Below are positions 13,401-23,221 of a stretch of DNA of 64,000 bases, piece by piece. The notes beneath the pieces were generated by a model, which was not told where the DNA came from, made no database searches, and saw only the letters and a list, made by a program, of their open reading frames with translations. The number at the start of each line of letters is the position of its first letter. Position 1 is the stretch's first letter. Origin of the DNA: Tachypleus tridentatus. Taxonomy: Eukaryota; Arthropoda; Merostomata; Xiphosura; Limulidae. The position numbers were made by a program, and so were the translations under genes. The DNA lies in the NCBI RefSeq assembly GCF_004210375.1, contig NC_134827.1, forward strand, positions 103,897,285-103,961,284, in the 5' to 3' direction.

Positions 13401-16400
13401 TTCCACTAGTTCAGGAAATGAAATCAGCCATGCATGACATACCATCACTACCACATTACCTCAATGACAGAAGACTATAAAGGTAGAATGAAGCTATTGT
13501 TACTTTAAACATTTTTATAATACATAGCTGGGTTTCAGGAAATAGCATTCCTTGATGGAAAGAGTAAAGGAAGTAAATCTCCCTCAACCAAAAAATAGCT
13601 TCCACTTTTTACAAACACTAAAAATACCTTTTTTACCCTAAGAGTATATTGTGTGTGTGTTATATATATATTTTTAAGATTTTATTATACAACTCAAGAT
13701 GAACAAGTTAAGCTTAGAATTTTAAGATTATTTTACTATACAACTCAAGATGAATAAGGTAAGCTTAGAATTTGTACCTATAAGCCTACCCTAGTTCAGC
13801 CGGTGAGAAAATGAAGTGGTTCTCTGGGGAACAAGTCCTGCTGTACCACTGTACATAAGTTTTGATCTCTAAACAGGACTTATCAGAAACCTGTGTATTC
13901 AATCAACAAAACTAGTTGAGCATTTAACAGATTTTGAATAAGGTTAAGAGATGGTCCACTCTTGGTTTGAAAAACTGCAGATGTTACAAGCTCCACTACG
14001 ATTCACAGTTTGTATAATTAAACTGACCACACAAAGGTTAAAATACACACTGCATTTATTTTGAATTCAAAAATAAAAATATGTATAAACTTTTATTTCT
14101 TTGAGGTAATCACAGGAATATTTTCCTGTCAAATTGGGTTTTGATAAAGATTGTCTTTACTTTCTATTTACCTGAAAAAATGGGAGAATTACAATGGAAA
14201 GTAAACATAAAGTCAAACAGTAGATATTGAGAGGAACCCAAGTTGCTGTCTTTAATATTTTAACTACATCTGTGATATGTGGATCATATACAACTAACCT
14301 CCTATAAGACAAGACAAGGTTCTATTGGATTTATATGAAGTCATCTGTTTTGATATTTCTATAAACTTAACTCAATATATTTATAGCAATATATGAATAT
14401 TTTAATGTTAAGTGTTATTTAGAAAGTTAATTCATTTCAACATTGTTATTTTGGCAGCCTCTAAGTTTCACAATCTTTGGTATAGATTGCTACGATTTAC
14501 AAAGTATAGTTTCACAAAATATAATTCTAAAGATCTGATTTCAAATTCCACAACATTAGGTCAGAAGAAATCCAGTTTAGGCTTCAACTTTTAAATTCAG
14601 TTCTAAAATCAACAAGTCTAAGAGGGCTAGTAGCAACAGCCAGAAAACTAAAAGTAGAAAAAACAACAATCCAGTAGTAGTTTTAAGTGTAAGAAAAAAT
14701 GTCACTATTGTAATGGTAGAGGTGTAAGAAACAAAACAAGTTAACTTAAAGCACTGGTTGAAATTTAGAAGTTGATAGAGTAGGAATAACTGAAACAATG
14801 ATAAAATTAGACAATTTTTACAATAAATTTTTTTAGTGAGAATATGGTACTAAATACAGGGAAGTAGCTGTATATATCTAAAATGTGACTTGCATGTTTC
14901 TGAAGACATTAAAAATAAAAACAGAGGGAGTGGATCCATGTGTTTTTGTTAGCAGGTACAGGGTGAGAAAGCTTTTAGTGGGAATTTGTTACAAGCTACC
15001 AAGTAAAACTGAGGAAGTTAATGAAAAACTACTACAGTGGGATGTATTGCATTACAGATGATCAGTGGAGTTGGTCAAATGGTAATTTAAAAAAAAAAAA
15101 TCAAAAGTTATCCAAAAAAAGGTTGGCTGAAAGTTAACCCTTAAACAGCAGCCATCATTCACTGATGCTGCCACCTACAGCACTGCCACTGTTTAAGGAT
15201 TAACAATACAGGCTTCTTTAGATGCAATGAGGATAAACAAAATGCTTGGATGGGAGTTGGGCCTTTGAAGTATGATACAGGAAGGCTCATATCTGATGGT
15301 TATGTGATGGCTGAGTTATAAACTCTCCTTTTGTTTCTTCTTGCATTTGAGCAATATTCCCCATCCTGAAGAATTGCTAAATGGAAACAAGATGACAGCA
15401 TGAATTCTGATTTGGTTAAGACAAACTGGCAAGTTTACAGAGTGATAATAGTCATGGATGAGATATTTCTGCAAGGTTTTTGAAGTAGGTTAAGGTTTAG
15501 ACACGTGAACCACTTGCTAATATTTTTTGTAAGTCCTTGAACAGTAGGTCAAGTGCCACAGAATTGGAAGGTGGCTTACCTTACTTGTCTTTTCAAGGGA
15601 GGTGATAGAATTTTTACCAATAATCACAGGTCTATTAGTCTCAGGTCAGTTGCAGAAAATGTTTAAAAATCTAATAAAAAGATACTTTACAAAATATTGC
15701 CTTATCTCCTGACATTCTTTGAAGAGGTTACTGCTTATGTAGACGACAGCACGAGTGTGAGTTTTATCTAGATTTTCAGAAAGCATTTGACAAGGTGACC
15801 CATAAAGGAATTTTAAAAAATTTATCTATACAGATGCAAGAAATAAGTTGTCCCATTGGAGAGTTCAATCACATGGGATTAATGAGACAAGTGTGGTACC
15901 TTTACACTTAGTATTAATACATTTGATATTTTTGCTTTACATTAGGAATATAGATGAAGAAATGGCCAATGAGTTACTTTAAATTTGCTAATATTAAAGA
16001 TTTTGGTGTTGTTGGTTGTGAGAAAGACACTGCTGTTTTACAAAATAATTTCAATTATTTGACAATTTAAGCCATAGTACTTTGTAATACAAGCGTTGTA
16101 TTTGTTAGAAGTACAGCAAAGAGAATTTTAGACAGCATCTACAGAAGTGTGGGAAAAAAAATGTCTAAAGATAATGTCATTGTGTAGAGTATTGGTCAAA
16201 CCACATTTGGAACATTGTGTTCAATCTTGAACACTTCACCTTACAAAGGACATTGAATTGCTGTAAAGGACTCGGAGAACAGCTACTAAAATGACAGCTG
16301 GGACGGAAAGGTTATCGAAAAATGGAAGGTTAAAACCCAATTAATGTTTTCTCTTGAAAAAGAAAAGAATCAGAGGGGATCTCAAATGAGTAAAATGGAG

Positions 16401-17068
16401 TTTAAGATTGTTAAAGGAAATGCTAATATTAATGCACATTTTTTTTTTTTTTACTTCCTAGTGAAAATGGTAGGAATAGGGGAGAAAAACGTAAAAGGTG
16501 ACAGGGAAGAGTTCATTATCAGAAAAACAGTTTTATTTTTTCTGACACCTTGACCTTTGAAATGGGTTGTTTTTAGATATGGTGACAAAACGAAATTAAG
16601 AGAGTTTAAGAGGTGGCCTGAAAAATATTTGGATCATAAGAAATGGCTTTGAGTTTTAAATAGTAAAATTCTGGGGATGGGGCAGTCCAGACCAATAGTC
16701 CATGCTAATGTTGTTCTGAATGTTCAGTTGGAACTTCAGGGTATGGTTTCACTTGTTAAACACAGACACTAATACTTATATATTAAGTTAAACTGTAACA
16801 TTCAAGGCCGAACTTCGACTTAGTTGAAGTACTACATTCAAAGACGAACTTCAAAGTTCTAAATTTGGCATGCTGAACAAGTTAACTAGATTCATGATAC
16901 AGATTTACTACAACTGTGACGTACATATTATTTTTAATGTTATAATATTATTCTATAAACATGAATAATTAACTCCCAATGGAGATTTAAAAACGTAATA
17001 CCCACTTTCTTTAAACCTGCTTCTAATTTTTTCTCACGATTAGTTATATCTGACGTGTTGTCTTCCAT
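1359..17068 (-). CDS. GOLGA2: GM130/golgin A2 homologue, 5' part of gene (7 exons, 292 codons; 3' end outside window)
   Basis: GM130 is a cis-Golgi coiled-coil tether that binds p115 through its basic N-terminus. CDS joins 17068-17006, 10541-10434, 8020-7953, 6016-5897, 4726-4513, 3613-3418 and 1465-1359; every junction keeps frame and no stop occurs. The basic N-terminal block ([18 protein letters not shown], about residues 19-36) resembles the p115-binding end of GM130. Residues 121-145 contain [10 protein letters not shown] followed by QQLNGL, close to the vertebrate [16 protein letters not shown] segment. Residues 223-240 contain [19 protein letters not shown], the most conserved part of the GM130 coiled coil. 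Heptad-rich coiled coil begins near residue 150. An in-frame TAA lies four codons before the ATG, whose context (AACATGG) is strong. The gene continues left of base 1. Identification is from recognised motifs, not a search. Confidence 0.92.
2323..3246. repeat. 71-bp tandem array, about 13 copies, in GOLGA2 intron 6
   Basis: The unit runs GGGACCTTGACCATTAACCT to GAAAAGTAAACTC. Copies are nearly identical, with a few variants alternating in blocks (AAAAG/AGAAG, TAAACTC/TAATCTC), as expected from unequal exchange. On the coding strand each unit contains TTTACTTTTCTAG, which resembles a 3' splice acceptor. The array starts about 170 bp after the exon 6 donor. Confidence 0.95.
3418..3613 (-). CDS. 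GOLGA2: GOLGA2 exon 6 (conserved coiled coil)
   Basis: A 196-bp exon with acceptor TTCTTGTTAG and donor CCG|GTGAGA. It encodes a highly charged coiled coil including [19 protein letters not shown] and ending QQTAKQKAG. This is the segment most clearly shared with vertebrate GM130. Confidence 0.93.
4331..4455 (+). repeat. SINE family B copy (tRNA-derived)
   Basis: Starts CCCCAGTGGCTTAGCAGTAT, contains a B-box-like GGTTTCGATATCC, and ends GTAGCTTTGTGCTTAATTCA followed by an AAC-rich tail. It lies in GOLGA2 intron 5, antisense to the gene. At least eight relatives occur in the window. Confidence 0.8.
4513..4726 (-). CDS. GOLGA2: GOLGA2 exon 5 (SSTESLRQ motif, start of coiled coil)
   Basis: A 214-bp exon with acceptor TTTTTTTTAG. 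It encodes [20 protein letters not shown], then a linker and the first coiled-coil heptads ending [12 protein letters not shown]. The only donor that preserves frame into exon 6 is a GC donor, CTG|GCAAGT at 4512-4507. Translating on past it reaches a stop within 12 codons. Confidence 0.92.
5897..6016 (-). CDS. GOLGA2: GOLGA2 exon 4 (linker)
   Basis: A 120-bp exon with acceptor GTGTCGACAG and a consensus donor AC|GTAAGT. It encodes [20 protein letters not shown] and on, an acidic linker between the basic N-terminus and the coiled coil. Entry and exit phases match the neighbouring exons. Confidence 0.85.
6890..7000 (-). repeat. SINE family B copy, degenerate
   Basis: Contains AAAGCTACACAATGAGCTGT and a degenerate tRNA-like promoter part on the reverse strand. 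It resembles the family B copy at 4331. Confidence 0.55.
7072..7192 (-). repeat. SINE family C copy, inserted into the 31-bp array
   Basis: Reads GTGTGTTTTCTTATAGCAAA through a B-box-like GGGGTTCAA (reverse strand) to a tRNA-like head CCAGTGGTACAGTGGTTAG. It separates two degenerate 31-bp units (about 7011-7070) from the main array. Confidence 0.8.
7193..7952. repeat. 31-bp tandem array (about 24 copies) derived from the GOLGA2 exon 3 splice donor
   Basis: On the coding strand the unit reads CAGAACTGGGTAAGATGAAT followed by ATACGTTTATA. The first part equals the last nine bases of exon 3 plus its donor (CAGAACTGG|GTAAGAT). Almost every copy therefore carries a donor identical to the real one; one copy (about 7580) has CTAGTT. 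Variant blocks ATTCATC and GTACATC alternate. The real exon donor is effectively the terminal unit at 7953. Confidence 0.95.
7953..8020 (-). CDS. GOLGA2: GOLGA2 exon 3 (small exon squeezed between two tandem arrays)
   Basis: A 68-bp exon (22 codons plus 2 nt) with acceptor CATTTTGTAG and donor ACTGG|GTAAGAT. It encodes [20 protein letters not shown] and on to RTG. Phase 0 entry and phase 2 exit fit exons 2 and 4 exactly, which is the main support, since the residues are poorly conserved linker. Its 3' end and donor are the seed of the 31-bp array that follows, and a 40-bp array lies about 140 bp upstream of it. Confidence 0.82.
8161..9147. repeat. 40-bp tandem array, about 24 copies, in GOLGA2 intron 2
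   Basis: The unit includes ACAGTGTACTGCGGTTCACA and TGGCTGTGTCACAACACACG. Variants are ordered along the array: ACACGACAGTGTACTGCGG copies first, a GC-rich CCGCGAC block in the middle (8400-8530), then ATACGGTAGTATACTGTGG copies. Long overlapping open frames in all three plus frames (up to 218 codons) are by-products of the repeat and not a gene. Confidence 0.95.
10434..10541 (-). CDS. GOLGA2: GOLGA2 exon 2 (basic N-terminal region)
   Basis: Thirty-six codons, phase 0 at both ends. The acceptor is TTTTTCAG and the donor CTG|GTGAGG. It encodes [15 protein letters not shown], the basic segment corresponding to the p115/importin-binding N-terminus of GM130, followed by an acidic/serine linker ending DKQDIVL. 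Confidence 0.88.
10735..10890. repeat. Palindrome of Penelope-type terminal sequence
   Basis: The left arm TGGGTATTAACACTTACTAA...ACAATGTTTCGACCTTCC is mirrored by ...AAACATTGTTCCCTGCTTTA...GTTAATACCCATA, giving arms of about 45 bp around a CCTAGGTCATC centre. The same end sequence borders the Penelope-like element at 31937-32705. Confidence 0.85.
12380..12460. repeat. Penelope-related stem-loop repeat
   Basis: GAGCGAACAACGTTTTGACC then TTCTTTGGTCATCGTCAGGT is flanked by inverted GAGAAAAATTT/AAATTTTTCTC. It is a relative of the CGTTTCGACCTTCCTAGG module found at four other places in the window. Confidence 0.65.
14585..16790 (+). pseudogene. Decayed CR1-like non-LTR retrotransposon (endonuclease and reverse transcriptase remnants)
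   Basis: Plus-strand translations with several frameshifts recall an AP-endonuclease/RT polyprotein. NARSLRNK-like and ITET-like endonuclease segments lie near 14730-14800, and [17 protein letters not shown] near 14980-15020. Further on are [18 protein letters not shown] and [11 protein letters not shown] near 15555-15650, then [17 protein letters not shown] near 15760-15820 and an RT-like [10 protein letters not shown]...RNID near 15900-15950. The [11 protein letters not shown] region near 16290 and a terminal [19 protein letters not shown] tail also match the family. No intact ORF remains. It lies antisense inside GOLGA2 intron 1. Clade assignment is by resemblance only. Confidence 0.8.
17006..17068 (-). 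CDS. GOLGA2: GOLGA2 exon 1 (start codon)
   Basis: Twenty-one codons from ATG (17068-17066), starting [18 protein letters not shown]. The donor GTGGGT lies at 17005-17000 and leaves phase 0, matching exon 2. An in-frame TAA is 12 nt upstream of the ATG. A 10-codon upstream ORF in another frame (ATGTCAACATGG...) overlaps the start. The 5' UTR and transcription start cannot be placed. Confidence 0.85.
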
Positions 17069-18211
17069 GTTGACATCTTACCGTACGCATGAGCAATAGC
17101 AAAAAATTCAGATTTGAGGAGCTTTAAATTCTTCTCAAACTATATAACAAATTGCTTATTTTATTAATTAAATAAATTGTCTGATAAATTTAATTAATAA
17201 AACAAAAATAGATTATTAAATATCTTAATAAATTATTTTAAAATGTATATAGCATAGTGTAGTGTAAGCGCAATTGAAAATATCCATAAATGGGGTTAAG
17301 TCAAAAACTAGAAACAACTAGTGTATACCAAATAGTGTTCAAACCATTATGAATGACCAAAACGTCTTGGTGAGATATCAGCAACCTCCTTGAATGTTAG
17401 TGATAGTATACACTGTCTGATTTTAAAATTATGATAGCTGGTCTTTGAATAGATAAAATTTGAATTAGTTGCGAAATGTGACTTCAACAATGAACCAAAG
17501 AAGAGGCTCACAAGATTAAAGTTTGGATGGTTATCATTTTCGTATTTTGTAAACTGTTTTACGACGTAAGAGATATTTATGGGTACATTACGGTAATAGA
17601 ACTGCAGCAACTCTCACTGAAATAAAGACAAATCACACTGCGTAGGAACCAATCACCAAAGTTTGCAGGCATTAATTCTTTCGTAGCTGTCTTTCAAAGA
17701 AATTTTAGTACCAAGTCCAATACAACAAAATTTTCCTCGGGTCATGAAAAAACTGTATATACTATGATAAAAGATAAAAAGGCAATCAAAATTGTATGCA
17801 CGCTTGAGTTGTCACTAAAAATTCACACTTTTATTTGACAAAAGGGGGGATTCCCCTGACGACTATAGTTTTCCACTGCTCCTATGTTTAAGCTTTATGG
17901 TCATTGAGTTAATTGACATAATAAAGTAATTAGCAACTTGCTGTCCAGTCATAACATGCCATCTTTAGAAGTTCTGACACATAACTTTCTTTGTACAGGT
18001 TATCACTTAGTCGCAATTAATTTCGTATTCACTCTTTCTTTTAGTATGGTCTTCATATGTTTCAAGCAATCTTGCGTAATTCTCAACAACCTTTGTCATC
18101 TATGATAGTCTTTCATCTGTTCTTGCTCTTTGTTATTGATATGTTATAAGCTGGTATCGTTTACTAATAATCTAGAACATTTTGTAATTTATTAAAATCT
18201 TAAATTCGGTT
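17069..18211. other. Upstream flank of GOLGA2; nothing else recognised
   Basis: AT-rich sequence (poly-A/T and TTAATTAA-like runs at 17140-17240). An 87-codon open frame at 17347-17610 (minus) shows no domain. A promoter for GOLGA2 is expected here, but no TATA box or initiator could be assigned. Confidence 0.4.
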
Positions 18212-18453
18212 TGGTTTGAATTTCGTGCAAAGCTACACGACAGCTACCTGCACTAGCCGTCCCTAATTGTTAGTCATCACCCACCACCGTTAACTCTTGG
18301 GCTACTCTTCTTTTCCAACGAATAGTGACATTGATCTTCACATGATAACGCAGCTACGTCTCAAAGAACAAGCATATTTGGTGTGATGGAGATTCGAACC
18401 TGCAACCCTCAGATTACGAGTCGAGTGCCTAACCACCTGGCCATGCCGGGCCC
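18212..18453 (-). repeat. SINE family A copy
   Basis: Reverse-strand copy running from AATTTCGTGCAAAGCTACAC to GGCCATGCCGGGCC, with the B-box GGTTCGAATC equivalent at about 18395. Confidence 0.9.
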
Positions 18454-19868
18454 TCAAATTTGGAATTGTCAAAGTTTAACGATCTTGCAATTATCTGTAG
18501 TAATATAGTCAAGTTTTTCTTTTATAGAACTGACTACGTCACCAGAAACATATTTACCAACAAAGTACATAATTCGGACGTAGTCTATCCATTTCTAACC
18601 GTAAAAAATATTAAATGCTATGAAGGTCAGATATTTCTAATTCTTGTCCATCCTCAAACTCTTTGTGTTAACTTTTAGTTGTTTGTACCATGAGATTTTT
18701 TAGTGTCTAGAATCAGTAACACGATGATACTTAATGCATCTTTTAAGAGGATCCTGTAGATGGTCAGTGGAGAATGGATTTAACATCCATTATACTGAAC
18801 TCAAAGTCAATCTCACTAATGTAAAGCCACACACTGCTGATAAAGTGTAATCCATACAGTTGACAGTATAGTGATACTATTTTACAGGATGTACGAGCTT
18901 TTATTTCTGTCCACATTATATTTCTACATTTGTTATGTACTTCACTGGTCCTGTATGAAATTTAGATTGAATCCGTTTTCAGATTTTCCCAAAATGAGCA
19001 TACAACTTCAGGATGAAGCTCGACTCTTGCGCGAAAGAAATATTGCTTTCTACTGATGGTCCACTCGGTGTTTTCTTGGCAATAACGTAGAGAAATTGTT
19101 TTGTGTCTTCCTGAAATCAAAATGCACTTCACTATGCATCTAGCACATAAACAGGCCTCGTGATGTTTTTTCTAGCCATCTGTACACTGACACGACATCC
19201 ATTTGCTGGTTCAAATATCTGATTCAATAAAGTTTGGACGTTCGTGGACTATTCTGCTGGTTTCTAGGGGGGGGGAACGTTTCGGTTTCTATTTTTAGGC
19301 CTTATTTAGGTTTAGATTATGTGCGACGCATCTCAAGAGCATTTGAAAGATGGTCGATAATGTCAGAAACCAGAAAGCGTGTAAGTTACTCTAGAATTTC
19401 GACATGAAAAAGGTTACAGCATAGAAACCAAAATGTTGTCCCGCGCTAGAAACAGGAGGGAAGAATCGAGTAAAGCCCAAACCCTAGCATCTATACAATA
19501 CTCTTGAATTAATATCTGACGCAGATCATTATGACTGCAGCGAGCAATCGTCTGCTTGTCTTCTAGATAATTCTCTACCTTGTTCAGGTATCTAAGGGAT
19601 TTGTTGGCTCTTGTTCTTCGTGTGAGTGAAACATTCACTTGTCTCCAATAAGAGTTATTTAAATTTTAAGAGCAAATTATAAAACCTGTCTATAATTAAA
19701 TTTAAGGTGATAAGGTGATTATATAAATTCAACATGCATATCTGAAGCATCGACTGAATGATCAATCATTTCCAGTTTACTAGATGTATATTCGCACCAA
19801 AATAAATTTGGTATTATCTTATTACAGTGGTTCTTGAGGTTCCATTGCTAGAATGTTATAAGTTTCAT
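18454..19868. other. Unexplained, possibly decayed coding sequence
   Basis: No intact gene. Minus-strand translations between 18950 and 19250 and the 74-codon frame at 19414-19638 (MNVSLTRRTRANKSLRYLNK...) have protein-like composition but are broken by stops, and I recognise no family. An old transposon or processed pseudogene is possible. Confidence 0.3.
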
Positions 19869-20146
19869 GGCCCGGCATGGCCAGGTGGTTAAGGCGCTGG
19901 ACTACTTATCTGAGGGTCACGGGTTCGAATCCCCGTCACACCAACCATGCTCGCCCTTTCAGCCGTGGTGGCGTTATAATGTGACGGTCAATCCCACTAT
20001 TCGTTGGTAAAAGAGTAGCCCAAGAGCTGGCGGTGGGTGGTGATGACTAGCTAGCTGCCTTCCCTCTCGTCTTACACTGCTAAATTAGGGACGGTTATCG
20101 CAGGTATAGCCTTCGTGTAGCTTTGCGCGAAATTCAAAACAAACAA
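19869..20146 (+). repeat. SINE family A copy, near full length
   Basis: Begins GGCCCGGCATGGCCAGGTGG, has a tRNA-like A box and the B box GGGTTCGAATCCC, a body with AAGAGTAGCCCAAGAGCTGG, and ends GCGCGAAATTCAAAACAAAC. It is a good reference copy for the family (about 275 bp). Confidence 0.95.
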
Positions 20147-20296
20147 TTATCAGAAACCTTATCAATAATAATTTTAAACAATAGTAGTAGTCTTATGGTG
20201 ATGTTTAATCACACGTGTATTATAAAAGTCTATAAGTCTTAGTTTACACATTGGTAATAGCAAAGAAGTTTGATATGATTTATGTAATTGGGAGAG

Positions 20297-20526
20297 ATTC
20301 GGCATGGATAAGTTGGAAGTGCGCTTGACTCGCAATCTGATGGTTGTGGGATTGAAACGTCCCTTCAGCCATGGGACATCAAAATATAAAGATCATTCCC
20401 GCTGTTCGCTGGTAAAAAGTAGCCTAACAGTTGGCGGTGGGTGTAGATAACTAGCTGTGTTCCATTTTTAAATTAGGAACATCTAGCTCAGGTGACCCTC
20501 GTGCAGCTTTAAGCGAAATTGGAACC
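20297..20526 (+). repeat. SINE family A copy, diverged
   Basis: Starts CGGCATGGATAAGTTGGAAG, with shortened body TGGTAAAAAGTAGCCTAACA and tail TTTAAGCGAAATTGGAAC. It is heavily mutated. Confidence 0.75.
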
Positions 20527-20774
20527 AGTTAAATAGGCTATTTAACTACTAGTGCCATCTGTTGTGAATACATATAACTTTTCAATTAATAATTCAGTCC
20601 TATTCTTCGTTTTTCTTTCAGTTATAGTGCGAACACCAAATCTTAAATACAGAAAATGATGTAAACAGTTTTAAACAACACGTGTACTTGCACTAATATA
20701 AAGAGTGTTCTACTTATTAATGTCAAATAGTACATTTGTGCTAAAATAACCTTATCACCCCAGATGTGGCTAAG

Positions 20775-21049
20775 GTTTGGTTTGTTTTTAATTTCGCACA
20801 AAGCTATTCGAGGACTATCTGGGCTAGCCGTCCCTAATTTAGCAGTGTAAGACTAGAGGGAAGGCAGATAGTCATCACCACCCACGGCCAACTCTTGAGC
20901 TACTCTTTTACCAACGAATAGTGGGATTGAACGTCACATTATAACGCTTCCACGGCTGAAAAAGGGCGAGCATATTTGGTGTGAGGGATCCAAACCCACG
21001 ACCTTCAGATTACGAGTCGAGCCCCCTAACCACCTGGCCATGCCGAGCC
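20775..21049 (-). repeat. SINE family A copy
   Basis: Reverse copy from TTTAATTTCGCACAAAGCTA to CACCTGGCCATGCCGAGCC. A 74-codon open frame at 20981-21205 starts inside it and is not a gene. Confidence 0.9.
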
Positions 21050-21379
21050 TCAGATAAACAACAGAGAAAGCAGCTAGTCAACATTATTCACTACCAACTT
21101 TCGGATTACACACTACCGACGAGTAATGGGATTGTTCGTAACATTATAATGCCACCAAGGATGAAAAGGCTAGCATATTCGACAACTAAAGAGCTTAAAT
21201 TTTAAACTTTTGGGAAAAGTTCAAACTTAAACCTATTAGTTAAATCTTTTATGTTACTTTGAACAGTCGTTTCAGCCTTCCATTACTGTTAAACTATAAT
21301 TCTACTTGGATATTATTTTTAACAGCGTTAGTTAAAAACAATCATTTAGGTACAAATGTGTAAGCATTTGGAAATTTCC

Positions 21380-21495
21380 TTGCGACTCATCTATAAAACT
21401 GTGGAGTTATAACGCTCAATATCGGGTTTACATACCCCGGTGGGCACAGCACAGATAGCCCAATGTGTAACTATGCGCTTGACTGCAATCTAACA
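21380..21495 (+). repeat. SINE family B copy, diverged
   Basis: Contains CGGGTTTACATACCCCGGTG and GGCACAGCACAGATAGCCCA, the family B middle and 3' module. Confidence 0.65.
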
Positions 21496-21892
21496 ACACA
21501 CGTTTTTAATGTAAAACTTAAAATAATATTTATTTAAAAACGTCTCATAATTCAATATCGTATGTGAGTCACAAATCAAAAATGAAACGTTTCAGACAAG
21601 GACGCTCTTTCTCTAGTGATTTTAAAAGGGAAACCCAGCGCGAAACGTTATGAACATTTAAATATATATTTCCTATTAGACATTTCTCGTGGTATAAGTT
21701 TTCTTATGTTTTCAGTTAAATCTTTTTTGTTTCAATTGGCCACAAATGTGTAAACATTTTGAAATTTCCTTGTTAACTTAAACAGTTTTCTTTGTGAGAT
21801 AGTCCTTAATGGATCAGAGGTAAAATTGTGGAATTATAACGTTTTTTTTAAATCCATACCTTATATAAATCCAGTTGATTTTTTTTTTTTCA

Positions 21893-21960
21893 TATGAGTT
21901 TGTTTCAAGGTTAGGCACAAAGCTACACAAAGGGCTATTTGTGCTCTGCCTACAACCCTT
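21893..21960 (-). repeat. SINE family B 3' fragment abutting a family A copy
   Basis: GGCACAAAGCTACACAAAGG then GCTATTTGTGCTCTGCC is the reverse of the family B tail. It ends directly at the family A copy starting at 21961. Confidence 0.65.
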
Positions 21961-22227
21961 GGCCCGGCTTGACCAGGTGGTTAGGGTGCTCGACTCGTAA
22001 CCTGAGGGTCGCGGATTCGCATCTCCGTCACACCAAACATGTTCACCCTTTCAGCTGTGTGGACGTTATAATGTACGTTCAATCCCACTATTCTTTGGTA
22101 AAAGAGTAGCCCAAGAGTTGGCGGTGGGTGGTGATGACTAGCTCCCTTCTTCTAGTCCTACACTGATAAATTAGGGACGGCTAATGCAGGTAGCCCTCGT
22201 GTGGCTTTGTGTGAAATTCAAAAAAAC
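21961..22227 (+). repeat. SINE family A copy
   Basis: GGCCCGGCTTGACCAGGTGG head, CGCGGATTCGCATCTCC B-box region, and GCTTTGTGTGAAATTC tail. Confidence 0.9.
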
Positions 22228-22285
22228 TACCCCCCTCTTATGTGAGTTAGATGAATATTTATTTTGAAAAAATTCTGTTCCCCTG

Positions 22286-22560
22286 GGCCCGGCATGTCCA
22301 AGCGCGTAAGGCGTGCGACTCGTAATCCGAGGGTCGCGGGTTCGCGCCCGCGTCGCGCTAAACATACTCGCCCTCCCAGCCGTGGGGGCGTATAATGTTA
22401 CGATCAATCCCACTTTTCGTTGGTAAAAGAGTAGCCCAAGAGTTGGCGGTGGGTGGTGATGACTAACTGCCTTCCCTCTAGTCTTACACTGCTAAATTAG
22501 GGACGGCTAGCACAGATAGCCCTCGAGTAGCTTTGTGCGAAATTCCAAACAAACAAACAA
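22286..22560 (+). repeat. SINE family A copy
   Basis: GGCCCGGCATGTCCAAGCGC head with GGGTTCGCGCCCGCGTCGCG B-box region, full body, and an (AAAC)n-like tail. Many C/G changes in the head mark an AAGCGCGTAAGGCGTGCGAC subfamily also seen at 37233. Confidence 0.92.
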
Positions 22561-22828
22561 ACTGTTCCCCTGTGTAAAAAGACCTAAAATAACTGATCGC
22601 CAGAGTAATAATCAAACCTGGTAAAAGAAAATATCATTAGTAAAACACTGTATTTAATTTTTTTTCGATACTAGGTATGCGACGCCATCTTTAAAAACTT
22701 TAACTTTTATTTAATTTGGTTTCGAGCGATCTGACTTTCAACTGAGACAAACTGAGTATTTAAATGTACAACTTTGTTTATACATTTCAATTGTGTTGTA
22801 TATTCATACAAAATTTGGGTCAGATTGC

Positions 22829-22955
22829 CCCTCCCCCAGCGACACAACGGTATGTCTGCGGACTTACAAAGCTAAAAACCGGGTTTCGATACCCGTGATG
22901 GGCAGAGCACAGACAGCCCCTTGTGTAGCTTTGTGCTTATTTACAAACAAACAGA
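22829..22955 (+). repeat. SINE family B copy
   Basis: CCCCCAGCGACACAACGGTA head, GGGTTTCGATACCCGTGATG B-box region, and CACAGACAGCCCCTTGTGTA tail ending in AAACAAACA. Confidence 0.85.
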
Positions 22956-22973
22956 ATTTATCAGATTTTATAG

Positions 22974-23221
22974 GGCCTGGAATAGACAGGTGGGTAGAAC
23001 GTTTGACCCCCCATCTGAGGGTTATGGGTTCGAATCCCCTTTCAGCCATGGGACGTTATAATGTAACGGCTAATCCCACTATTATTCCATAAAAGAGTAG
23101 CCCAAGAGTTGTCAGTGGGTGGTGATGGCTGGCTTCCTTCCATCTAGTCTTGTACTGCTAAGTTAGGGACGGCTAACGCAGATAATCCTCGTGTAGCTTT
23201 GCGCGAAATTCCAAATAAACC
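22974..23221 (+). repeat. SINE family A copy, slightly shortened
   Basis: GGCCTGGAATAGACAGGTGG head, GGGTTCGAATCCCC B box, and GCTTTGCGCGAAATTCC tail. Part of the region after the B box is missing, so it joins directly to CTTTCAGCCATGGGACG. Confidence 0.9.

Larger units (their letters stand above)
10542..17005 (-). other. GOLGA2 intron 1 (about 6.5 kb) with LINE and Penelope-related repeats
   Basis: A GTGGGT donor and a TTTTTCAG acceptor bound this intron. It contains a decayed CR1-like LINE (14585-16790), Penelope-type palindromic ends at 10735-10890 and 12380-12460, and otherwise AT-rich sequence in which I see no exon. Short open frames such as 12434-12700 and 10965-11162 show no recognisable protein. 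Confidence 0.75.
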
